NCBI GenBank assembly: GCA_019359235.1
Contig: JAHHHT010000015.1
Location: 124,001 to 188,000 of the forward strand
Direction: 5' to 3'
DNA: 64,000 nt
DNA from: Oscillatoria princeps RMCB-10
GTDB taxonomy: Bacteria > Cyanobacteriota > Cyanobacteriia > Cyanobacteriales > Oscillatoriaceae
Made by a program: the position numbers and the translations under genes. Numbering within the stretch: position 1 is the stretch's first letter; each line of letters starts with the position of its first letter. This document shows positions 52,897 to 60,364 of the stretch, piece by piece. The notes beneath the pieces were generated by a model. It saw only the letters and a program-made list of their open reading frames with translations. It was not told the origin of the DNA and ran no database searches.

Positions 52897-53818
52897 CCAG
52901 CTTTTCTTATAATTTATACGGGTGAGGGAATCCCCCCTGATGCTGCTGGCTTGGGAGTTCTGGCCGTTTGCCAGTCCTCAGGGAGGCCGTGTTCATTACC
53001 TTTAATGTAGGCGGCGCAACGCGCTCTCGCCCTCACCCGACTGGCTCACCCAGCCAGGGGATTTTCGCCGCATCCCAACCGGCGCAAATCTCGTGTGGGG
53101 GAGAAGCGTGCCGGCGCACATCTCTGGTTTTGACCGACAGGTTATCTGCTGGAATGCTCTCGGGGATGTTTGGTTGGTCGAGATCGCCGGCGATCCCACC
53201 CAGTACAGAGCGCGAGGGCACAGCCGCTTGCGTCCAGAAAGTTCTGGACTTCTGCCAGCAGCAGCCCCCCCGTTAGCGCAGCGGCAGCTGCTAGCGCAGC
53301 CACTTCGCTAACGCTATCGCCAGCAGCGAGCGAGTCCAACTAGCTGCCAGGGTGCGCGCAGCCGGGTGCGTTAATACCCACACAGACTCGCCAGCGCCTC
53401 ACCCCACTCGTCGCTCACCAGCTGCTGCCGGCGGCTAACGCCTGCCAAAACGCTTCCGCATCGCGAAGCGAGCGATTCTGACATGCAAATTTTTCCGTTA
53501 TTTTTTAAGTTTAAAAAATAAACTTAACTTTATGTTAAGTTAAGCAAAGAAAGATAGCTTTTTTTTTCATTTGAGTGCATGCTGTAAAAAGCATTCAATT
53601 TGGCCAGCTGGTTTTTCCCAGAAGCCAGCACGGCAGATAGCTCTGACCGCATCCTGCCCTCCGCAACCGAGATGGCCCTCAATGGGGCGTGCGAGTTTGT
53701 CCGTGGCAGTGCCGCGCAGTTTGCGCCCGCGATTTTTCAGGTGCCAACTCGTCCTAACTTGAGTTTGTCCCCGTACCTCCCCCAAGACAAGACAACCGAC
53801 AAATCGACAGACAAAACT
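52897..53818. other. 922-bp gap with a gene fragment and an AT-rich kinase upstream region
   Basis: Contains the decayed fragment (53187-53265), GTTAGCG/CGCTAAC inverted repeats (about 53274-53315), and an AT-rich stretch with AACTTAAC-TTTAT-GTTAAGTT (53521-53541) that may be part of the hybrid-kinase promoter. The frame upstream of 53819 is open to 53600 but lacks family similarity. Confidence 0.5.
53187..53265 (+). pseudogene. Frameshifted fragment of the small exported protein gene
   Basis: About 79 bp aligns with 51546-51623 at roughly 80% or better; the shared core AGAAAGTTCTGGACTTCT is identical. One inserted base breaks the frame. It corresponds to the C-terminal segment GDPTEYSSEG...QKVLDFYQQQ. 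The rest of the copy has decayed past recognition. Confidence 0.75.
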
Positions 53819-56800
53819 ATGCTCACCGTTCCGGGCTACCAAATCACAGAAGAAATTCAATCTGGTGTCCATACAGTCGTTTATCGCGGCTACAGGGAAA
53901 CCGAGCGCAAGCCAGTTATTCTCAAGATTCTCAAACCGCAGTTTCCCACCCTGGAAGAGATTGCTCGATTCCGGCAGGAATATGAAATTTCCAGAAATAT
54001 GGAGATAGAAGGAATTGTCAGAGCCTACAGCTTGGAAGACTGTCATAACGGTCTATCTCTGATATTGGAAGATTTTGGCGGGGAATCGGTCAGCCAATTT
54101 ATCGGAACTCAAAAAAAGTTTAAATTAAGAGAGTTTCTGGGGATAGGGATTCAGCTAGCAGCCACCCTGGAAGAGCTGCACAAAAATCAGATCATCCATA
54201 AAGATATCAAGCCTCAAAACATCATTTTAAATGCCGAAACCGGAATTGTCAAACTCACTGACTTTAGCATTGCCTCGCGCCTGTCTTCTGAGAACCAGAC
54301 CCCCAGCCACCCCAATTTTATAGAAGGCACCCTCGCCTACATGTCACCGGAGCAAACCGGGCGGATGAACCGGGCGATTGACTGCCGCACCGACTATTAC
54401 TCCCTGGGCGTCACCTTCTATGAAATGCTAGCCGGTCAGCTGCCCTTCCAATCGGAAGACCCGATGGAATTGGTTCACTGCCACATTGCTAAACAGCCAG
54501 TTCCTCTCCACGAGCTAAATCCAGAAATCCCGCCAGCGATTTCAGATATCGTGCGCAAATTAATGGCCAAAAACGCCGAGGACAGATACCAAAGTGCCGG
54601 CGGACTTAAATATGACCTGGGATACTGTCTCGCCCAGCTAGAGGCAGCGGGCCAAATTCCTCCATTCAAGGTGGGAGCGCGAGATTTATCCGGACAGCTT
54701 CTGATCCCGCAAAAACTCTACGGTCGGGAAAAAGAAGTCGCCCAGCTGCTCAGCGCCTTTGAGCGGGTCAGCCTCGGAACCTCTGAGATGACCCTGGTTG
54801 CGGGTTACTCAGGAATTGGCAAATCCTCCTTAGTCCGTGAAATTCACAAACCCATTGTGCGCCAGCGGGGCTATTTTGTATCCGGCAAATTTGACCAATT
54901 TAAGCGGAATATTCCTTATGCCGGCCTGATTCAGGCGTTTCAGGAACTCCTGCGCCAGCTGCTCACAGAAAGTCCAGCCAAAATAGCCGGCTGGAAAGAA
55001 AAACTCTTAGAAGCCCTTGGCACCAATGCTCGGGCGATCGCTGATGTCATTCCCGAAGTCGAACTGATTGTCGGCGCTCAGCCACCTGTCCCCCCGCTCA
55101 CCCCTGCAGAAGCCCAAAATCGCTTCAACCGGCTGTTTCAAAAATTTTCTCAGGTATTCGCCAAGAAAGAACACCCCCTGGCGCTGTTTTTGGACGACTT
55201 GCAGTGGGCGGATTCCGCTTCCTTAAAGCTGATCGAGCAGCTGGTTACCGCCCCCGAAAGCCAATATCTATTGCTGATTGGGGCGTATCGGGATAACGAA
55301 GTTTCCCCAGCGCACCCGCTGCTCTCAACTTTGGAGAGCGTACAGCAAGCCGGGGCGACAGTCAGCAACATCACCCTCCAGCCTTTGAGTTTAGCTGATG
55401 TCGGCCACCTGATTGCCGACACCTTGGGGGAAACAACACGGGTCCAGCACTTAAGCGAGCTGCTTTTCAATAAAACCGCTGGCAATCCCTTTTTCTTGAC
55501 TCAAATGCTTCTTTCCCTGCACCGAGAAAAGCTGCTGAGTTACGATGCGAGCGCGGGGAAATGGCAGTGGGACATTCGGCACATCCAAGCGGTCGGGATT
55601 ACCGACAAGACTGTCGTTGAATTAGTAGCCGGCAATATTGAAAAGCTGCCAGAAAGCGCCCAAAGCGTGTTAAAATTGGCCGCCTGCATTGGCAGCCAGT
55701 TTAGTTTGGACGTGCTGGCGATCGTCAGTGAAAAGCCCCCAGCTGCCACAGCTGCTGATTTGTGGCCCGCTTTGCAAGCCGGTCTGATTCTGCCGCTGAG
55801 CAATGCCTACAAAATCCCCCTGGTTTTTGCCTCGGATGCGCCGGCAGATTTGAAATTCGATGAGTTAAAAGTTTCTTACAGGTTTCTGCACGACCGGGTG
55901 CAGCAAGCCGCCTACTCTCTGATTCCCGACGACAGCAAGAAAGAAACGCACCTGAAAATTGGCCAGCTGTTGCTGAAGAAGACGCCGCCCGAAGAGCGAG
56001 AAGCTCATATCTTTGATATTGTCAACCAGCTGAATGTCGGGAGTGAACTAATAGCGGATCGGGCAGAAGGGCGGAGCCAATCGGGGGATACCGGCGACAG
56101 CCACACAGAGCAGGTTTTCCCGCTCCTGCTGGCGTCCCTGAATCTCACTGCCGGCAAGAAGGCGAAGGCGTCAGCCGCGTATGAACCGGCAGTCCGGTAT
56201 TTGAACGAGGGCATAAACCTTCTGGGAGAATCCAGCTGGCTCCAGTCTTATGACCTGACCTTCGCTCTCTATGTGGAAGCCAGCGAAGCGGAATACTTAA
56301 CAGCCAACTTCGACCGCTCCGCACAGCTGTCTTCTCTCGCCCTAGAGAAAGCCAAAACAGCTCAGGAAAAGGCCAAACTCTATGAGGTGCAAATCCAGTT
56401 CTATTTTGCGAAAAACCAGCTAAAATCAGCAATCGATACCGGGTTGCGAGCCCTGGAGGCGCTCGGAGTCAGCCTGGAGGAAACTCCCCCCGGGCAGCTG
56501 GCCATTGAGGAGTTGATCGACCTGCCGGTGATGACCGACCCTCACAAACTCGCCGCCATGCGCGTATTGAACACCCTCATCTCACCGGCTTTTGTCGCCG
56601 CTCCCACTTTGCTGCCGGCGATTATCTTTACAATGGTCCATCTCTCCCTGCAATACGGAAACTCCCCACCGGCGGCTGTCGGCTACACTTTTTATGGGGT
56701 GATCCTGAACGGCTTTATGGGAGACACCGATTCTGCATACCGGTTTGGTATGCTGGCTGTGAGGCTGGTGGACAAACTGAATGCCAGAGAAGTAAAAGCT

Positions 56801-59329
56801 AGGGTCTACTCGCCCTTCAACATTTTCATCAGGCACTGGAAAGAGCACGCCAAGCAAACGATTGCCCCGCTCCTGGAGGGAGGTCAGAGTGGCTTAGAAA
56901 CCGGAGATATAGAATTTGCCAGCTATTGCTTTAAAGACAGGGCCACTCACTTACTCTTGATGGGCGAGCGCCTGGAAACCGTCGAGCAGCAGATCAGTCA
57001 AGCTCTGGATGTGCTGCTGAAATTCAAACAAGAATTTTCGGTATACAACGCCCAGATATGGAAGCAGCTGGTTCACAATCTCATGGGATGTGGGGGTGCC
57101 GGCAGTCCAACTCGGCTGATTGGCTCCAGCTTCGATGAAGCTGAAATTCTGCCCCGTTTGATAGAAACTCACAACGGCACTTCACTGTTTGCGCTCTACC
57201 TGGCCAAAGGGATTCTCTGTTACTTATTTAAAGATTGCTCGCGGGCGATAGAATATTCCCAGCGTGCGGCTGAGTACGCCAATTCGGCAATGGGATTTAT
57301 CACTGTAGCCATTCACAACTTCTACTACTCCCTGCAACTTCTCGCCCTGTATCCCAGCGCTGAACCTGGCGACCGGCAGCAATACCTCCAGCAAGTAGAG
57401 TTAAACCAAGAAAAGATGCGGCTGTGGGCGAGTCACGCCCCCTGTAACTTCCAGCACAAGTGCGATTTGGTGTCAGCAGTGCGCAGTGGGGTATTGGGGC
57501 GCATCCAGGAAGCGATGGAATATTACGACCGCGCCATTCAAGGCGCACAAGAACAGGGCTACATCCAGGAAGAAGCGCTGGCGTGTGAGCTAGCAGCGGA
57601 GTTTTACCTGTCTCGCGGCTTTGAAAAGATCGCTCGCGCTTATCTCACGGATGCCTACTACGGATACATTCACTGGGGAGCCGTCGCCAAAGTGCGAGAC
57701 TTAGAAAAAAGGTATCCCCAGTTCCTGTCTCACATTACCGCCAAAGAGCCAGAGTCAATCCAGGTGACTCGCACGACAAAAGCGACGACGACCGGCAATT
57801 TGCTGGCGATGCTGGATTTGTCCGCCGTCCTCAAGGCGTCCCAAGCGATTTCGCGAGAAATCGTTCTCGACAGCTTGCTGGATAAGTTGATGCGGATTGT
57901 CATCGAGAGCGCCTGCGCACAAAAAGGGTTGCTGTTTTTGCATTCGCAGGCGCAACCCGGAAAGGAAGAGGGCCAGTTGATTCTAGCCGCCGAAGCTTCC
58001 CTTGAGCGAGACGAGGTGATTGTTCTTCCTTTTGTGCCGGTATCGGTTCGCCCGGATTTGCCTGTCTCTGTTATCAACTATGTGGGCAGTACCGGGGAAA
58101 CGGTCGTCCTCAACGATGCCGCGAATCAGGAGCTGTTTGCCGGCGACCCTTATATTCTCCGCCACAAGCCCAAGTCTGTCTTGGGTTTGCCGGTCACGTA
58201 TCAAGGCAAACTGCTGGCCATTCTTTATTTAGAAAATCGCCTGACTGCAGGGGCTTTTACCCGCGACCGGCTGGAAGTGCTTTCCCTGCTCTCCACGCAA
58301 GCTGCTATCTCACTGGAAAATGCCGGCCTTTACCAGCAGTTGCAAACTTACTCCCAGCAGCTGGAGGCCAAAAATCAAGAGCTGGAAACCGCAAACGCTG
58401 CCTTGCGGGAGTCGGAAGCGCGGGCGCGTGAAAAAGCTTTGCAAGCGCAAGAAGCGCTGCAAGAACTCCAGCACGCCCAAACCCAACTGGTTCAGAGCGA
58501 AAAAATGTCCTCCCTCGGACAGATGGTTGCCGGGGTGGCCCACGAAATTAACAATCCCGTTAACTTTATCTACGGGAATCTCAGTCACGCGCATGACTAC
58601 AGCCGAGATTTGCTCAACCTCCTGGAGCTTTATCGCGAGAAGTTTCCCGACCCCGGTTCGGAGATAGAAGAGGAGATGGAAGCGATTGACTTGGAGTTTT
58701 TGATTGAAGACTTGCCCAAAATGCTGGGTTCGATGAAAGTGGGAGCCGACCGCATCCGGGAGATTGTTCAGTCGTTGCGGACTTTCTCGCGCTTGGATGA
58801 GGCGGAAATGAAGCCAGTGAACATCCACGAAGGCATTGACAGCACCTTGCTGATTTTGCACAACCGGCTTAAATTTAAACCCGACCGGCCCGCCATTCAG
58901 GTGATTAAAGAGTATGGCAATTTGCCGCAAGTGGAGTGCTATGCCAGCCAGCTGAACCAGGTATTCATGAATATCCTGGCGAATGCGATTGATGCGCTGG
59001 AGGAACACAGCAAAGGGCGCTCGCCAGAGGAAATTAAACAAAATCCCAGCACGATTCGCATTCGCACCGAAATGACGGATAATGGGAAGGTTGCCATCCG
59101 GATTGCAGATAACGGCCCGGGCATGACAGAAAAAGTCTGCCAGCGCCTGTTTGACCCTTTCTTCACGACCAAACCCGTAGGGAAGGGCACCGGCATCGGG
59201 CTGTCAATCTCGCAGCAAATTGTGGTCAAAAAACACGGCGGCAGTTTGCGGTGCCTGTCCGCACCCGGGCAGGGGGCCGAGTTTATCATTGAGATTCCCC
59301 TGCGCCAGATCCTTCCGCAGACCGCCTGA
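53819..59329 (+). CDS. Hybrid Ser/Thr kinase - ATPase - GAF - histidine kinase
   Basis: 1836 aa from ATG 53819 ('MLTVPGYQITEEIQSGVHTVVYRGY', the usual start of this family). Domains: Ser/Thr kinase (1-270; Lys in 'VILKILK', 'HKDIKPQN' at ~126, and DFS in place of DFG); a large AAA/MalT-like ATPase with Walker A 'GYSGIGKSS' (~330) and Walker B 'LFLDDLQWAD' (~455); a helical TPR-like region (700-1320); GAF (about 1345-1500); HisKA with His1575 ('GVAHEINNP'); HATPase with 'NAIDALEE', 'DNGPGM' and 'GKGTGIGLS'. Such hybrids (HstK type) in filamentous cyanobacteria link Ser/Thr and His phosphorylation, for example in nitrogen or stress responses. The HisKA-HATPase part is closely related to that of the kinase at 41408, but without the repeat-derived inserts. 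No response regulator adjacent. Confidence 0.93.
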   Translation: MLTVPGYQITEEIQSGVHTVVYRGYRETERKPVILKILKPQFPTLEEIARFRQEYEISRNMEIEGIVRAYSLEDCHNGLSLILEDFGGESVSQFIGTQKKFKLREFLGIGIQLAATLEELHKNQIIHKDIKPQNIILNAETGIVKLTDFSIASRLSSENQTPSHPNFIEGTLAYMSPEQTGRMNRAIDCRTDYYSLGVTFYEMLAGQLPFQSEDPMELVHCHIAKQPVPLHELNPEIPPAISDIVRKLMAKNAEDRYQSAGGLKYDLGYCLAQLEAAGQIPPFKVGARDLSGQLLIPQKLYGREKEVAQLLSAFERVSLGTSEMTLVAGYSGIGKSSLVREIHKPIVRQRGYFVSGKFDQFKRNIPYAGLIQAFQELLRQLLTESPAKIAGWKEKLLEALGTNARAIADVIPEVELIVGAQPPVPPLTPAEAQNRFNRLFQKFSQVFAKKEHPLALFLDDLQWADSASLKLIEQLVTAPESQYLLLIGAYRDNEVSPAHPLLSTLESVQQAGATVSNITLQPLSLADVGHLIADTLGETTRVQHLSELLFNKTAGNPFFLTQMLLSLHREKLLSYDASAGKWQWDIRHIQAVGITDKTVVELVAGNIEKLPESAQSVLKLAACIGSQFSLDVLAIVSEKPPAATAADLWPALQAGLILPLSNAYKIPLVFASDAPADLKFDELKVSYRFLHDRVQQAAYSLIPDDSKKETHLKIGQLLLKKTPPEEREAHIFDIVNQLNVGSELIADRAEGRSQSGDTGDSHTEQVFPLLLASLNLTAGKKAKASAAYEPAVRYLNEGINLLGESSWLQSYDLTFALYVEASEAEYLTANFDRSAQLSSLALEKAKTAQEKAKLYEVQIQFYFAKNQLKSAIDTGLRALEALGVSLEETPPGQLAIEELIDLPVMTDPHKLAAMRVLNTLISPAFVAAPTLLPAIIFTMVHLSLQYGNSPPAAVGYTFYGVILNGFMGDTDSAYRFGMLAVRLVDKLNAREVKARVYSPFNIFIRHWKEHAKQTIAPLLEGGQSGLETGDIEFASYCFKDRATHLLLMGERLETVEQQISQALDVLLKFKQEFSVYNAQIWKQLVHNLMGCGGAGSPTRLIGSSFDEAEILPRLIETHNGTSLFALYLAKGILCYLFKDCSRAIEYSQRAAEYANSAMGFITVAIHNFYYSLQLLALYPSAEPGDRQQYLQQVELNQEKMRLWASHAPCNFQHKCDLVSAVRSGVLGRIQEAMEYYDRAIQGAQEQGYIQEEALACELAAEFYLSRGFEKIARAYLTDAYYGYIHWGAVAKVRDLEKRYPQFLSHITAKEPESIQVTRTTKATTTGNLLAMLDLSAVLKASQAISREIVLDSLLDKLMRIVIESACAQKGLLFLHSQAQPGKEEGQLILAAEASLERDEVIVLPFVPVSVRPDLPVSVINYVGSTGETVVLNDAANQELFAGDPYILRHKPKSVLGLPVTYQGKLLAILYLENRLTAGAFTRDRLEVLSLLSTQAAISLENAGLYQQLQTYSQQLEAKNQELETANAALRESEARAREKALQAQEALQELQHAQTQLVQSEKMSSLGQMVAGVAHEINNPVNFIYGNLSHAHDYSRDLLNLLELYREKFPDPGSEIEEEMEAIDLEFLIEDLPKMLGSMKVGADRIREIVQSLRTFSRLDEAEMKPVNIHEGIDSTLLILHNRLKFKPDRPAIQVIKEYGNLPQVECYASQLNQVFMNILANAIDALEEHSKGRSPEEIKQNPSTIRIRTEMTDNGKVAIRIADNGPGMTEKVCQRLFDPFFTTKPVGKGTGIGLSISQQIVVKKHGGSLRCLSAPGQGAEFIIEIPLRQILPQTA

Positions 59330-59360
59330 TCAGCGCGTTTCTCATATTAGTGAGGTACTG

Positions 59361-59393
59361 AGAAACCCGGTTTCTTTAAGAAACCGGGTTTCT
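59361..59393. repeat. 33-bp palindrome, AGAAACCCGGTTTCTT family
   Basis: Canonical perfect copy 31 bp after the hybrid kinase stop codon. Confidence 0.9.
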
Positions 59394-59534
59394 GGGGTGT
59401 ACTCAGGCGTTCCCTCCGACCTTAATGTCTAATGTCCTAACCAATTTGGCCAGTGCTATACCCACCGGCTCCCCCTGGTTTCCCGTCGCGCTAAGTGCCA
59501 CAATAATTGTTGCTATTGCTTAAACGGAAAGAAA

Positions 59535-60284
59535 ATGACCGCCCTTACAACACTGCAGCGTGCTTTTGAGCAAGGACGCGCCCTCAAGATTATCACCGGC
59601 CTGACCAATTTTGACAGCCACAGCGTGGCGAGCACCGTCAAAGCCGCTCACAACGGCGGCGCTACTTTTGTCGATATTGCCGCTGACTCCGACTTGGTGC
59701 GGCTGGCAAAAAGCTTGACAAATTTGCCAATCTGTGTGTCGGCAGTGGAGCCGGCAAAGTTTGTCCCAGCGGTGGAAGCAGGTGCGGATTTGATTGAAAT
59801 CGGCAACTTTGACGCTTTCTACGCGCAAGGACGCCGGTTTGAAGCGTCGGAAGTCCTGCAGCTGACTCGCGAAACCCGCTTGCTGCTTCCCGACATCACC
59901 CTGTCTGTCACCGTCCCCCACATCCTCGAACTCGACCGGCAAGTGACCCTCGCCGAAGAACTGGTCAAAGCCGGTGCGGACATCATCCAAACCGAAGGCG
60001 GCACCAGCAGCGCCCCCGCTCACGCCGGCACCCTGGGGCTGATTGAAAAAGCCGCCCCCACCCTAGCTGCAGCTTACGAAATCTCCCGCGCCGTTTCCGT
60101 GCCGGTGCTGTGCGCCTCCGGGATTTCCAGCGTCACCGCACCGATGGCGATCGCCGCCGGCGCTCTTGGTGTTGGCGTCGGTTCCGCCATCAACCGCCTG
60201 GACAGCGAAGTCGCCATGATTGCTGCCATTCGCAGCTTGGTGGAAGCGCTGGCCACAGTCAGCCGCGCCAAGGTTCGCGCATAG
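59535..60284 (+). CDS. ycf23: Ycf23 / DUF561 family protein
   Basis: 249 aa TIM-barrel-like protein conserved in cyanobacteria and in red-algal and other plastid genomes as ycf23. 'ALKIITGLTNFDSHSVASTVKAAHNGGATFVDIAAD', 'GADLIEIGNFDAFYAQGRRF', 'GADIIQTEGGTSS' and 'VLCASGISSVTAPMAIAAGALGVGVGSAIN' are the conserved blocks. The last two look like phosphate-binding loops of flavin/phosphate-binding barrels. Function unproven. Complete, with no nearby partner; two GGGCAGGCG palindromes follow. Confidence 0.92.
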   Translation: MTALTTLQRAFEQGRALKIITGLTNFDSHSVASTVKAAHNGGATFVDIAADSDLVRLAKSLTNLPICVSAVEPAKFVPAVEAGADLIEIGNFDAFYAQGRRFEASEVLQLTRETRLLLPDITLSVTVPHILELDRQVTLAEELVKAGADIIQTEGGTSSAPAHAGTLGLIEKAAPTLAAAYEISRAVSVPVLCASGISSVTAPMAIAAGALGVGVGSAINRLDSEVAMIAAIRSLVEALATVSRAKVRA

Positions 60285-60302
60285 GGGATTAAAAAAGGCG
60301 TA

Positions 60303-60357
60303 GGGCAGGCGTCTCGCCTGCCCCTGTTAAGGCGTAGGGCGGGCGTCCCGCCTGTCC
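60303..60357. repeat. Two palindromes of the GGACAGGCG family
   Basis: GGGCAGGCG-TCT-CGCCTGCCC (60303-60323) and GGGCGGGCG-TCC-CGCCTGTCC (about 60337-60357) fill the space between the convergent Ycf23 and aminopeptidase genes. Confidence 0.8.
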
Positions 60358-60364
60358 TACGTCA

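Noticed and set aside
53600-53818. N-terminal extension of the hybrid kinase
   Set aside because: Frame is open, but the family begins at MLTVPGYQ and the extra 73 residues lack conservation-like features.
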